Assembly: GCF_030518235.1 (NCBI RefSeq)
Contig: NZ_JAULSA010000002.1
Coordinates: forward strand, 558,001 to 622,000
DNA: 64,000 bases
Source: Saccharibacillus sp. CPCC 101409
GTDB taxonomy: Bacteria > Bacillota > Bacilli > Paenibacillales > Paenibacillaceae
Direction: 5' to 3'
A program made the position numbers and the translations under genes. The notes beneath the pieces are model-generated. The model did no database searches. It was not told where the DNA came from and saw nothing but the letters and a program-made list of their open reading frames with translations. This document shows positions 45,544 to 55,034 of the stretch, in pieces. Each line of letters opens with the position of its first letter. Position 1 is the stretch's first letter.

Positions 45544-47172
45544 ATGACAGGATTCACGCGGGAGAAAGGCGTTTTATTCAAAAACGGACGGATGGGCTTC
45601 GGGCTTGCCGGCGGCGGTCCGAATGCGGGCGCGAACGCCGTATATGCGGAACGCGGAACGATTCGCGCGGTCGGCGAAACCCGGGAGCTTGAGCTTCAGC
45701 TTGCGGGCCGGGATTACGAAAGCGTGGACTGGGACGGCGCGTACGTGCTGCCGGGTCTGGCCGATTCGCATATGCATCTGTCGATGCAGGGCGTAAAGTT
45801 GGAAGCGCTGGATTTCTCGGACACGACGTCGAAGACCGGGATGCTGCGGCAGATTCGCGAACGCGCGGAGCGGACGCCGCGGGGGGAATGGATCGTCGGG
45901 CTGAATTGGAACGAAAACGCGTTTACGCCGGCGGCGCCTCCGCTGATCGACGAACTGAACGAAGCGGCGGGCGAACATCCGCTGTATTTGACGCGCACCT
46001 GCTTCCACGCTTATCTGGCGAACGGCGAAGCGTTCCGCCGCGCCGGTATCTCGGACGATACGCCCGATCCGCCGTCCGGCGCGTTCGGACGGGACGAATC
46101 GGGCCGTTTGAACGGCTGGGTGTACGAGGAAGCGTCGAAGCTGCTGACGGCGGTGCAGCCGCAGCCGGATTATGCCGCGAAGAAAGCGGCGATCCGCCGG
46201 GCCTGCCGGCACGCGCTGAGCCTGGGACTGACCGCGGCGCATACCGAAGATTTGCGCTATCTGGGCGGGATCGACGCGATGCGCCGCATTCACCGCGAAC
46301 TGCGCGAAGAAGGCTTGTTTTTCCGTTCGCATCAGCTGATTTTTCACGATTGCCTGGACGAAGCGGAATCGCTGGGACTGACGGCGGGCGACGGCGACGA
46401 ATGGCTGCGGATCGGAGCGGTCAAGATCTTCTCCGACGGGGCGATCGGCGGGCGTACCGCGCTGCTGAACGCGCCGTACAGCGACGCGCCGGACACAAGC
46501 GGCATGGCGATTCATCCGCGCGCGAAGCTGCACGGCATGACCGCCCGCGCGCGTTCGCTGGGCTTTCCGATCGCGGTGCACGCGATCGGGGACGGGGCGG
46601 CCGAACTGACGCTGGGCGCGATGGAAGCTTATCCGCTTACGGGAATCTCGCATCTGCCGGACCGCTTTATCCATGCGCAGGTGCTGGACGCCGCGCTGCT
46701 GGAGCGTATGACGAAGCTTCAGCTGATCGCCGATATCCAGCCGCGCTTCGTCGCCAGCGATTTCCCGTGGGTGTTGGAGAGAGTAGGGCCGGAGCGGACC
46801 GGCTATCTGTATGCGTGGAAAAAAATGCTTGACGCCGGGGTGGTCTGCGCCGGAGGCAGCGACGCGCCGATCGAGCCGCTGAATCCGCTGCTGGGCATCC
46901 ATGCCGCTGTCACCCGGCGCCGGCCGGATTCCGCCGAACCGGCGGAAGGTTATCTGCCGGGTGAACGCCTGGGCACCGCCGAAGCGGTGTCGCTGTTTAC
47001 CGAAGGCAGCGCCCGGGCGGCGGCCGAACAGGGCGAACGCGGCCGGATCGCGCCGGGATTCGCCGCCGATTTCACCGCGCTGGACCGCGATATTTTCGCA
47101 GGGCCCGACGCGCTGCTGCAGGCCGGCGTGCGAATGACGGTGGTGAACGGCGAGGTCGCTTACCAGGGCTGA
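45544..47172 (+). CDS. YtcJ-type amidohydrolase
   Basis: 542 residues, amidohydrolase family 3. Metal ligands in ADSHMHLSMQ (HxH, about residue 79), carboxylated-lysine/His region VKIFSDGAIGG, VHAIGDGA, and the late Asp in GGSDAPIEPLNPL; C-terminal composite beta-sandwich ending VVNGEVAYQG. The frame is open far upstream, but ATG 45544 directly after the coiled-coil gene gives the natural N-terminus. Substrate unknown. Confidence 0.88.
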   Translation: MTGFTREKGVLFKNGRMGFGLAGGGPNAGANAVYAERGTIRAVGETRELELQLAGRDYESVDWDGAYVLPGLADSHMHLSMQGVKLEALDFSDTTSKTGMLRQIRERAERTPRGEWIVGLNWNENAFTPAAPPLIDELNEAAGEHPLYLTRTCFHAYLANGEAFRRAGISDDTPDPPSGAFGRDESGRLNGWVYEEASKLLTAVQPQPDYAAKKAAIRRACRHALSLGLTAAHTEDLRYLGGIDAMRRIHRELREEGLFFRSHQLIFHDCLDEAESLGLTAGDGDEWLRIGAVKIFSDGAIGGRTALLNAPYSDAPDTSGMAIHPRAKLHGMTARARSLGFPIAVHAIGDGAAELTLGAMEAYPLTGISHLPDRFIHAQVLDAALLERMTKLQLIADIQPRFVASDFPWVLERVGPERTGYLYAWKKMLDAGVVCAGGSDAPIEPLNPLLGIHAAVTRRRPDSAEPAEGYLPGERLGTAEAVSLFTEGSARAAAEQGERGRIAPGFAADFTALDRDIFAGPDALLQAGVRMTVVNGEVAYQG

Positions 47173-47237
47173 CGGCCGCCGGCGCAGCGGCAGGGAGCGT
47201 CCGGAAGCGGATATTCGATACGCGGCCGCAGCAAATG

Positions 47238-47297
47238 AAAAAGACTTCTCCCGATCGGGCGGAACGTTTCGGCGTCCGCGGCGGAGAAGTCTTTTTT
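47238..47297 (+). terminator. Intrinsic terminator
   Basis: AAAAAGACTTCTCC pairs with GGAGAAGTCTTTTTT around a structured 31-nt loop containing ACG/CGT arms. Confidence 0.8.
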
Positions 47298-47307
47298 GTT
47301 TTCGACA

Positions 47308-47353
47308 TTGACAGAACCTCTCTCATCGGATTTAATAGTAATAATTACTATTA
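47308..47353 (+). promoter_or_regulatory. AAA+ gene promoter with Zur-like palindromic operator
   Basis: TTGACA (47308-47313), 17-nt spacer, TTTAAT (47331-47336). A perfect 21-bp palindrome (47333-47353; 10-bp arms TAATAGTAAT and ATTACTATTA around A) overlaps the -10. Its GTAATAATTAC core equals the core of the Bacillus Zur box as I remember it (GTAATNATTAC). Confidence 0.65.
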
Positions 47354-47419
47354 GACAGAATCATACGAAAACTTTCTGCGGAATATCGTTTGATTTGCAG
47401 CATGAGGAGGGTTTTTACG

Positions 47420-48277
47420 ATGGGGAAATCGACCGCGGCCGCGCGCCTGCCGCGCTCCAAAGGTACGGATATGGCGACCGTATACGAACCGAAAGACTGC
47501 GCGCGCAAAGTCAGGCATCTCGTCCTGCCGGGCCAGAACCGGCGCATCGTCGAGGAGTTTATGACCATTCTGGAGATGCGCGAAGAGTTCGACAGCCACG
47601 GCGTGCCGATTCCGAACAAGATCGTGATGTACGGTCCGCCGGGAACCGGCAAAACACTGACCGCGTTTCATATCGCCGCTTCGCTCGGGCTGCCGCTGGT
47701 GCTTGTCCGGCTGGACGCGCTGATCCACAGCCATCTGGGGGAAACGGGCAGCAATATCCGGCGGATCTTCGACTACGCCCGGTCCGTGCCGTGCGTACTG
47801 TTTCTCGACGAATTCGACGCCGTGGCCCGGACGCGCGAAAGCGGCGACGAAGTCAAAGAAATGGCGCGCGCCGTCAATACGCTGCTGCAATGCCTGGACG
47901 AATTCGGCGACGGCAGCGTGTTTGTGGCCGCGACCAATCTGGAAACCGAGCTGGACGCCGCGATCTGGCGGCGCTTCGATACCCGGATGACGTACCGGAT
48001 GCCCGACGAAGGAGAACGCTGCAATTATATCCGGCTGCTGATCGGGGAATTCGCATGCAGCGAAGACGCCGAAGCTTCCGCGGCCGAACGGCTGTGCGGG
48101 TGCAGCTTCGCGGATATCGAACAGATCCTGCTCAAAGCCAAGCGCAAAGCGATTATCGAACGCGCGGCGCTGAGCCGGGAGCATGTAGAACTGGCGTACC
48201 GGGAGTACGCGCCGGAACCGGCGGAGCGGAAGCCGCCGCGGCCGGCGGAAGCGCCGCAGCCGGTCGAACTCATTTGA
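47420..48277 (+). CDS. AAA+ ATPase (FtsH/spastin-like core)
   Basis: 285 residues, ATG after GAGGAGGG. Walker A GPPGTGKT (about residue 77), Walker B VLFLDEFDAV, sensor 1 VAATN, arginine fingers in IWRRFDTRM and a small helical lid (LCGCSFADIEQILLKAKRKAI). No protease or substrate-recruiting domain is attached, so it is a stand-alone ATPase that probably remodels a partner protein. The Zur-like operator in its promoter suggests zinc-dependent expression. Confidence 0.88.
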   Translation: MGKSTAAARLPRSKGTDMATVYEPKDCARKVRHLVLPGQNRRIVEEFMTILEMREEFDSHGVPIPNKIVMYGPPGTGKTLTAFHIAASLGLPLVLVRLDALIHSHLGETGSNIRRIFDYARSVPCVLFLDEFDAVARTRESGDEVKEMARAVNTLLQCLDEFGDGSVFVAATNLETELDAAIWRRFDTRMTYRMPDEGERCNYIRLLIGEFACSEDAEASAAERLCGCSFADIEQILLKAKRKAIIERAALSREHVELAYREYAPEPAERKPPRPAEAPQPVELI

Positions 48278-48330
48278 CAACCGCGCGGACGGAAGCGTAG
48301 AATGACACAAGAATATCGTAACGATTACGT
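48274..48330 (+). promoter_or_regulatory. Promoter and Zur-like box before the NusG-II gene
   Basis: TTGACA (48274-48279), 18-nt spacer, TAGAAT (48298-48303), then TCGTAACGATTACGT at 48316-48330, a palindrome CGTAA-CGA-TTACG. This differs from the Zur box TCGTAATNATTACGA at two positions. Confidence 0.5.
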
Positions 48331-48356
48331 ATAATTAAAATTTGGGGGAATCAGCC

Positions 48357-48830
48357 GTGGAGCAGCCGGAGACAAGCGAACCGAAGCGGGGTTCCCGCCG
48401 GCCGGGAGCCCGGATCAAACGCGGAGACCTGATTCTGATCGCCGCGATTCTGCTGCTGGCCGGCTCCGTGCTGGGCTGGCAGAAGTGGCGCGAAGCGCAG
48501 GTCGTCGCCGGAGAACGGCAGCTGGTCGCGTTGATTACCGTCGACGGCAAAGAATACGAGCGGGTGCCGTTGACCAAAGAGGAGCGCATCATCGATATCC
48601 GGACGGATCTGGGACACAATACGCTCAAAGTGTACGATTACGGCATCCGCATGATTTATTCCGACGCGCCCAAGCGCATCGCGCTCGATATGGGCTTTAT
48701 CTCCAAGCCGCGGCAGCAGATCGTATGCGTGCCGACCCGCGTGATGGTGGAAGTTCTGCCGCCGTCCGGGGAGAACGAGGAGGAGGACGGGCTGGACGGA
48801 GTCGTGGGGTTCGCGGAACAGATTCGGTAA
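48357..48830 (+). CDS. Membrane-anchored NusG domain II protein
   Basis: 157 residues; GTG 48357, 6 nt after GGGGGAA. One membrane segment (about 24-43, LILIAAILLLAGSVLGW) and an extracytoplasmic NusG-II-type beta domain (VALITVDGKEYERVPLTKE, HNTLKVYDYGIRMIYSDAPKRIALDMGFISKPRQQIVCVP). Function of these proteins is not known; elsewhere they sit beside flavin/quinone or polyprenyl genes, which is not the case here. Confidence 0.8.
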   Translation: MEQPETSEPKRGSRRPGARIKRGDLILIAAILLLAGSVLGWQKWREAQVVAGERQLVALITVDGKEYERVPLTKEERIIDIRTDLGHNTLKVYDYGIRMIYSDAPKRIALDMGFISKPRQQIVCVPTRVMVEVLPPSGENEEEDGLDGVVGFAEQIR

Positions 48831-48863
48831 CCGCTGCGCAGCTTTTCGGCGAACGGGAAAATC

Positions 48864-48904
48864 AAAAAAAACGCTTGTCCGGCGAAAACCGGACAAGCGT
48901 TTTT
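48864..48904. terminator. Bidirectional terminator
   Basis: AAACGCTTGTCCGG pairs with CCGGACAAGCGTTTTT around CGAAAA, between two convergent genes. Confidence 0.9.
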
Positions 48905-48967
48905 GGTTTGTTTTGGCGCTGTCAATCGGTTGACGGCGTGCGGCGTCTGAAACCCCGCGTCCCGGCC

Positions 48968-51421
48968 TCAGCCGGTTTCGTCGCGGTTGGCCGCTCCGAT
49001 CGCTTCCCGGTTCTCCCACAGCATGCTGCGAAGATTGGACTTGGAGCCCTGGATAATAAAATACGGAATGCGCGAGGCTTTCGCCAGCTCGATACTCTCC
49101 CACGAAGCGCGGTGGGAAGTGGAAGTAATCAGCAGGAACAAAGCCTGGGCGCGGCGCAGATCGGACGCGACAAGATCCGGGCGCTCCCCGTTTTCGTGCA
49201 CGTAGACCGCGCCGCTTTCCACCACTACATCCTCGAACCATTTGCGCTGGCCGCCCATCACGACGACCGTGCAGCCTTCCAGGAACGGTTCGGGCTTGCT
49301 TTTGCGCGCTTCGCGCTTGGCCTTGGCGGCGCCTGCGCCCGTACGCGGCTTGAGCGCCGGATCGCGGCGGAGAACAGACTCCGGATCGGAGAAGTCGCGG
49401 TATACCCGGGCCAGCCGCGCGACCGATTCTTCTTCGCCCACGTTGAAAATGCAGGGAGCGCCGTCGGCGGGACGCTGGATATCCAGATCTTTCGCGTGAA
49501 TCGGGTACCGCCGGTCGGGATCGTTCATATCCACCGCGTACCACGTCTGATGCTCGTCCATCTCGACATAACCGTTGTACTGGCGCACCGGGGAAAACGT
49601 GTCGTCGCCCTGGAACAGCAGCTCGATCTCGTACTGCGCGCCCTGCCCGTCTTCGCGCGGCGTGCACCAGACTTCCGCTTCGTGCTGAAGCTGGAGCTTG
49701 TACACCATCGACTCGGTGATATTGAACGTCTCGCCGCCGTCCAGCACGATATAGCCGCCGTGATCGCGGCGGTAGAACGTGCCGGCCTGCCCCGCGTCGC
49801 CCGAAGCCCCGCCCGGATGATCGTAAAGGTCCAGCGCTTGGGCCATGTCTCCCTCGCCCGCGCGTTCGGAACCCGCCCGCTCCGCGGGGACGCCATCGTC
49901 CACGGCGCCGCCGCCCGCAAAGCCCGCCGGCTCCGACGGTTCGCCGCCGCCTTCGGCCGGCTCGCGCCGCGGCGGCGCCGCCGCCGCGGCAAGCGGCGAA
50001 GCTTCGGGTCCGCCGCGCAGCAGACGCCGCCCGGCGGCGTACGCGTCGACCGCGTCGAGCAGGTCGAGCGCGCGCCGCAGATGCGTGCGCGATTCCAGGT
50101 CGCCCGGCTCCGCTTCGCCGGGCAGCCCCGCGCCCGTCTCGCGCAGGTCGCGGCGCAGCAGGGCGGCGAACTCCGAGATCGCCGCTTCGGCCGATCTGCC
50201 CGGGCCGCTGTCCGCTTCGCCGCGGCTTCCGCCCGCGGCCGGTTCGCTGTCCGCTTCCGGGCGCGCCCCGTCCGCGCGAACCGCCGCTTCACTGCCCGCG
50301 CCGCCTGCCTGCGCCCGCGCATCGCCAGCGCCCGGCTGCGCGCCGTCTTCGCCGGTACCGCGCGAACGGGCGTCCTCCGCCCGAACGCGCAGCCGTTCAA
50401 GCTCGCGCTCCAGCCCGCGAGCCGCTTCGCGGGCCTCGGCCGTCTCGGCTTCCAGCCGGCCGCGCTCCTGCTTGTGCAGCCGCTTCGCCTCGGCCAGCCT
50501 GCCCAGCGCCGCTTCGCGCTCGGCGCTTTCCAGCGCCGCGCGGGAGCGCTCTGCTTCCAGTTCGCGGCGCGTTTCGTCCGCGAGCCGCTCCGATTTCGCC
50601 GCTGCGCGGCGCGCCTCGTCGACTTCTTTGTCGAGCCGGCGTCCGCGCTCTTCCTCGGCCCGGCAGCGGCTTTCCAGAGCTTCGATCCGCCGGTTAAGCT
50701 TGTCGATGCGGCGCAGTTCGGCCGCTTTGTCGATTTCCGGTCCGCCCGTATCCGTATCGGACGCCTCGGGGTTGGGAACTTCGTCGCGGCCGTGACCGCC
50801 GGCCGGCCGTTCTTCCCAGGGCAGGGAAGCCAGCCGTTCCAGCCGCTCCGCGTCCGCCGCTTCGTTTACCGGTTCGTTTTCGGATGCCGGATAGAAGTAG
50901 AGCGCCCAGTAGATATGCCATTTTCCATACCGCCGAATCCAGGTGTCCGGTTCCCGGTCGTAACGTTCCGGCGACAGCGCGGTTTTGCCGGATTTGCCAC
51001 TTTCGGTCCCGGCGTTTTCCGTTTCGCCGCCTGCCTCTTCGCCTGCGGATTCGGCGATCTGCGCTTTTTCGCAGATCGGCAGAACTTCCTGCAGCAGCGC
51101 GGCCGCAAGCTTGCTCCGGGCGTCGCGGCTGCCGCGCGCGTAAGCGACCAGGTCGAGCAGCGATTTGGTAAACAGCGCTTCGGGCCATTTGCGCGCGCCG
51201 CGGCGGACGAACGGAAATTCGAGCACCTGCGCCATGCGGCGCTTGGCCGGCTCGTCCATTTCGCGAATCAGCGGGGCGACATGGGCGAGCGGAAGCGCCG
51301 CGGCGCGCTCCGGCGTCAAAGCGTCGCGGATTTCCGAATTGAACGAAGCGCCGATGTCGGAAGAAAACGGGGCGCGCGAGCGGTCCGTTTTGGATCGGGA
51401 AGATGAGTGGATTCGTTTCAT
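48968..51421 (-). CDS. Coiled-coil protein with C-terminal DUF2325 domain
   Basis: 817 residues, ATG 51421 after AAGGAGGAG. Globular helical N-terminus (about 20-200; EFPFVRRGARKWPEALFTKSLLDL, YGKWHIYWALYF), a long coiled coil (about 250-400) followed by a very GC-rich Ala/Gly/Glu linker, a beta-like domain (about 590-720: FYRRDHGGYIVLDGG, YAVDMNDPDRRYPIH) and a C-terminal DUF2325 (TVVVMGGQRKWFEDVV, FLLITSTSHRASWESIELAK). DUF2325 is a small Rossmann-like domain of unknown role. Transcribed alone and convergent with the NusG-II gene. Confidence 0.78.
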   Translation of the reverse strand: MKRIHSSSRSKTDRSRAPFSSDIGASFNSEIRDALTPERAAALPLAHVAPLIREMDEPAKRRMAQVLEFPFVRRGARKWPEALFTKSLLDLVAYARGSRDARSKLAAALLQEVLPICEKAQIAESAGEEAGGETENAGTESGKSGKTALSPERYDREPDTWIRRYGKWHIYWALYFYPASENEPVNEAADAERLERLASLPWEERPAGGHGRDEVPNPEASDTDTGGPEIDKAAELRRIDKLNRRIEALESRCRAEEERGRRLDKEVDEARRAAAKSERLADETRRELEAERSRAALESAEREAALGRLAEAKRLHKQERGRLEAETAEAREAARGLERELERLRVRAEDARSRGTGEDGAQPGAGDARAQAGGAGSEAAVRADGARPEADSEPAAGGSRGEADSGPGRSAEAAISEFAALLRRDLRETGAGLPGEAEPGDLESRTHLRRALDLLDAVDAYAAGRRLLRGGPEASPLAAAAAPPRREPAEGGGEPSEPAGFAGGGAVDDGVPAERAGSERAGEGDMAQALDLYDHPGGASGDAGQAGTFYRRDHGGYIVLDGGETFNITESMVYKLQLQHEAEVWCTPREDGQGAQYEIELLFQGDDTFSPVRQYNGYVEMDEHQTWYAVDMNDPDRRYPIHAKDLDIQRPADGAPCIFNVGEEESVARLARVYRDFSDPESVLRRDPALKPRTGAGAAKAKREARKSKPEPFLEGCTVVVMGGQRKWFEDVVVESGAVYVHENGERPDLVASDLRRAQALFLLITSTSHRASWESIELAKASRIPYFIIQGSKSNLRSMLWENREAIGAANRDETG

Positions 51422-51755
51422 GGGGCTCCTCCTTCGATAGGGATAACGAGTCTCGAACTCGCACGTTCCATTTATGTCGCAATGTGATTTATATATTATG
51501 TATAGGGGACGCAATACCTTATTCTTTTTACTATACTTGCTTTATCTGCGTTTTGCACCCGTTTATCAAGAATTTCGACAATTTTCGATAAATAATTCGC
51601 CGGAAAATCCAGCTTTGACACAAAACGCAAATACGTCGTATTCACATTTAAACGGTAAGCTTCGCCGCGAACAGCGGACACGAAAATAATTTCAGTTTTT
51701 TGATTTTTACATTTTCGCAAGACCCGCTGATAACCCGCTTTCGTTTTGGGTAAAT

Positions 51756-51769
51756 AGCATAAATATGCT
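51756..51769. promoter_or_regulatory. Palindrome upstream of the hybrid kinase gene
   Basis: AGCATA-AA-TATGCT, 21 nt before the start codon, a possible operator. The rest of the AT-rich gap 51422-51790 carries the two divergent promoters in unclear form; I see no gene. Confidence 0.35.
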
Positions 51770-51790
51770 GTTTGTAAAAGGAGAATGAAC

Positions 51791-54700
51791 GTGACCTCGC
51801 CTTATCTACACAATCCGTTATTGTTCGAACGAATTTACAGCAAAATATCCACCGGAGTCATGCTGCTCGAACCCGACGGAACGTGCATCAACGCCAATCC
51901 GGCCGCGGCCCGGATTTTTCATTGCGAGGCCGGCGATTTTCTGGGACTTCGGTACCGCAAGCTGCTGGAAGCCGATGCGGACGGCGCGGCCGATCTGCTC
52001 GACGTGTTTGCGGCGTGGATCGAACGGCCCGCTCCGTTCGGTCCGGTCGAGATCCGGTTTGCCGATCCCGAAGGGCGTTCCGTCTGGGTCAAAGTGGAAG
52101 CGGAAATCTTCGAGGAGGACGGCGTCAAACTGATTCTCGTGTATCTGGAAGACGTGACTTCGCACCCCTGCGAAGAAGACGGCTACGACCGCAGCAGGGA
52201 GATTTACAAGCTGATTACCGAGAATACCCCCGATATGATTTCGTTCAGCAAGACCGACGGCACGCTGCTCTACGTGTCTCCTTCGGTCGAACGGACGCTG
52301 GGCTATAAGCCGGAAGAAATGATCGGCCGCAACCGGACGGCTTTCTATCATTCGGGCGATGCGACCAAGATGATGATCGAAGGCACGCTTTATTCGGAGA
52401 ACGATACGTTTGAACGGCGCGTTATGCATAAAAAGGGGCATATGCTCTGGGTCGAAACGTCGTTCCGGCTTATTCGCAACCGCCTGGGAGAACTGAGCCG
52501 CGTGCTGGTGATCGCCCGGGACATTACCGAACGCAAACACAAGGACCTGATTCTCAACAAAACGCAGCAGATGGCCAACGTCGGTTCCTGGTCGTGGGAC
52601 GTGCCGGAGAACCGTTTTTCGTTCTCGCTGGAGTTTCGGCATATTTTCGGATACGCGCTCCAGCAAACGGAACGCCGTTCGGACAATGTGCTGCGCATGA
52701 TTCATCCCGCTGACCGCCAGGCGGTCAAGCGCGGGCTCGACGAAGCGGTCGGCCGCGCGGCCGGCGGGGAACTGACCTACCGGATCGTGCTGCCGGACCG
52801 GACCGAGAAAACGATCTCCGCCGTCTGGGAAGTATCCAAAGACAGCACCACGGGCGAGCCGCTGCAGGTAATCGGCGTCGTGCAGGACGTGACCGAACGC
52901 ATAAAAATCGAAGAAAAGCTGCGCCGCAGCGAGAACCGGTACAAGTCGCTGTTTATGAACAACAACGCCGGCATCGTGTCGATCGATATGAAAGGCCGCT
53001 TCCTGAACGCCAACGGGGCGATGGAGAAAATGAGCGGTTACAACCGCGAGCAGATGCTTCGGCTGCATGTGGGCATGCTCCAGCCTCCTGACGGAGCCAA
53101 AGCGGCGGAAGAACACTTCAAAGCGGCCAAAAAAGGCAAATCGACCACGTTCGAATCGTTGTTCTACCGCCGGGACGGAGAGCTGCGGCATATCAGCGTG
53201 GCTTACGTGCCGATCGGCTCTGACCGCGAACAAACCGGCGTTTATGCGATCATTACCGATATTACCGAACTCAAAAAATACGTGGCGCAGATCGAAGAAC
53301 TCAGCTACCAGCATTCGCTGATTCTGAACACCGTGTCCGAAGGGATCGTCGGTTTCGCGGCGGACGGGCGCATAATCTTTACCAATCCGGCCGGGGCGGC
53401 GATGCTCGGGTACGAAGGGGGCGGCGCGATCGGCCTGTCCTACGCCGAACTGATGCACCAGGCCGAAGCGAACGAGAGCGTATACCAGACCGGCAGCGGC
53501 GTGCTGCTGGACTGCCTGCTGTCGGGAACGGCGCATGCGGAGCCCGAAGCGGTATTCTGGCGCAAAGACGGCGGAAGTTTCCTTGTGTCTTACCAATTGA
53601 CGCCGATTCTCGACCGCGAGGAGCATCGGGGCGCCGTCCTGGTCTTCCGCGATATTACGGGAGAACGGGAAATTATCCGCGCCAAAGAATCGGCCGAACG
53701 CGCGGACCAGGCCAAATCGGAATTCCTGTCCGTCGTCAGCCATGAGCTGCGCACCCCGATGAACGGGATTATCGGCATGACCGATTTGCTGCTCGAATCG
53801 GAACTGGAAGACGAGCAGCGGGACTATCTGACGATCGTGCAGGAGAGCAGCCACGCGCTGCTCAAGATTCTAAGCGAGATTCTCGACATCAGCAAGATCG
53901 AAGCCGGGCGCATGGAGATCGAGCCCGCGCCTTTCGAGTTGAAAGAAGTGCTCGGCGGCGTGGTGCAGCTGTTCCAGCCGCGGGCGGCCGAGAAAGGTTT
54001 GAAGCTGGTGCTGGAGATGGCGGAAGAACCGCTCGGACTTCCGTCGATCGTAATCGCCGACCGCGAACGGCTGCGCCAGGTGCTGATCAATCTGGTCGGC
54101 AACGCGGTCAAGTTTACAGATCGGGGAAGCGTGACGCTGACCGCCCGGCCCAAAGCTTTTCGCGCGCCGAACGAAATCTGGCTCGAATTTACGATTGCCG
54201 ATACCGGGATCGGGATCGCCAGGGGCGAACACCACCGGCTGTTCCAGCCGTTCTCGCAGCTGCATCCCGTGCTGAACCGCAAATACGGCGGCACCGGCCT
54301 CGGCCTGTCGATCAGCCGGAAGCTGGTCGAGCTGATGGGCGGCACCATCTCGGTCGAGAGCGAGGAAGGCGAGGGCGCCACGTTCCGCTTCCAGCTGCGT
54401 TTACTGCTGCCGGAAGAAGAAGGACTGCGCTTTTCGAATTCGGCCGAAGCTCCGGCTCGCCGCCGCAGCGAAGCTTCGCCCGTCCGCGCGGCGGATAACC
54501 GGCAGGAGCTGCGGATTCTCGTCGCGGAAGACCATCCGGTCAACCGCAAAGTGCTGGAAGCGATGCTGGCCCGCTTCGGCTGCCGCGCCGATATGGCGGA
54601 AGACGGCGAGAAAGCGGTGCGCAAAGCGCTGTCCGGCGAATACGACCTGATCTTTATGGATGTGCAGATGCCGGTCATGGACGGAATCGAAGCGGCTTCG

Positions 54701-54907
54701 CAGATTCGGATGCAGCTTCCGCCGGGCCGTATGCCGGTGATCGTGGGCGTCAGCGCGTTTGTGCGCGAAGAAGATATCGAGCGCTGCCGCGCCGGCGGCA
54801 TGCAGGACTTCGTCGAGAAGCCGATCCTGGCTTCCGAGATCGAGCGGGTGCTGGCGAATGTCCGGCCGCTGCCGCGTCTCGGCGAAACGAACCGGGAAAG
54901 CCATTGA
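51791..54907 (+). CDS. Soluble hybrid histidine kinase with multiple PAS domains
   Basis: 1038 residues, no membrane segment. Four to five PAS/PAC units (about 10-120, 135-255, 260-380, 385-505, 510-630; e.g. [22 protein letters not shown] and [19 protein letters not shown]), HisKA with His651 ([13 protein letters not shown]), HATPase ([31 protein letters not shown]) and a C-terminal receiver with Asp957 ([13 protein letters not shown]). GTG 51791 is chosen over ATG 51785 from spacing to AAAGGAG. The signal and target are unknown; no response regulator gene is adjacent. Confidence 0.92.
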   Translation: MTSPYLHNPLLFERIYSKISTGVMLLEPDGTCINANPAAARIFHCEAGDFLGLRYRKLLEADADGAADLLDVFAAWIERPAPFGPVEIRFADPEGRSVWVKVEAEIFEEDGVKLILVYLEDVTSHPCEEDGYDRSREIYKLITENTPDMISFSKTDGTLLYVSPSVERTLGYKPEEMIGRNRTAFYHSGDATKMMIEGTLYSENDTFERRVMHKKGHMLWVETSFRLIRNRLGELSRVLVIARDITERKHKDLILNKTQQMANVGSWSWDVPENRFSFSLEFRHIFGYALQQTERRSDNVLRMIHPADRQAVKRGLDEAVGRAAGGELTYRIVLPDRTEKTISAVWEVSKDSTTGEPLQVIGVVQDVTERIKIEEKLRRSENRYKSLFMNNNAGIVSIDMKGRFLNANGAMEKMSGYNREQMLRLHVGMLQPPDGAKAAEEHFKAAKKGKSTTFESLFYRRDGELRHISVAYVPIGSDREQTGVYAIITDITELKKYVAQIEELSYQHSLILNTVSEGIVGFAADGRIIFTNPAGAAMLGYEGGGAIGLSYAELMHQAEANESVYQTGSGVLLDCLLSGTAHAEPEAVFWRKDGGSFLVSYQLTPILDREEHRGAVLVFRDITGEREIIRAKESAERADQAKSEFLSVVSHELRTPMNGIIGMTDLLLESELEDEQRDYLTIVQESSHALLKILSEILDISKIEAGRMEIEPAPFELKEVLGGVVQLFQPRAAEKGLKLVLEMAEEPLGLPSIVIADRERLRQVLINLVGNAVKFTDRGSVTLTARPKAFRAPNEIWLEFTIADTGIGIARGEHHRLFQPFSQLHPVLNRKYGGTGLGLSISRKLVELMGGTISVESEEGEGATFRFQLRLLLPEEEGLRFSNSAEAPARRRSEASPVRAADNRQELRILVAEDHPVNRKVLEAMLARFGCRADMAEDGEKAVRKALSGEYDLIFMDVQMPVMDGIEAASQIRMQLPPGRMPVIVGVSAFVREEDIERCRAGGMQDFVEKPILASEIERVLANVRPLPRLGETNRESH

Positions 54908-54950
54908 CGGCTCTCCTGCGCCACCAACGGCAAATCGACAGCGAAGCGGA

Positions 54951-54983
54951 GGAGAGTCCCGGACGGGGTTCTCTTCTTTTTTT
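54951..54983 (+). terminator. Intrinsic terminator
   Basis: GAGAGTCCC pairs imperfectly with GGGGTTCTCT, followed by CTTTTTTT after the hybrid kinase gene. Confidence 0.6.
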
Positions 54984-55034
54984 GTAACATTTCCCTTTCC
55001 GAAGGCGTCTGATAAGAAAAAAGGGGGAAACGCA

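Noticed and set aside
48485..51406. A 973-codon rightward open frame
   Set aside because: Antisense to the DUF2325 gene, no motifs, begins inside the NusG-II gene.
51818..53854. A 678-codon leftward open frame
   Set aside because: Antisense to the hybrid kinase with clear PAS and HisKA motifs on the other strand.
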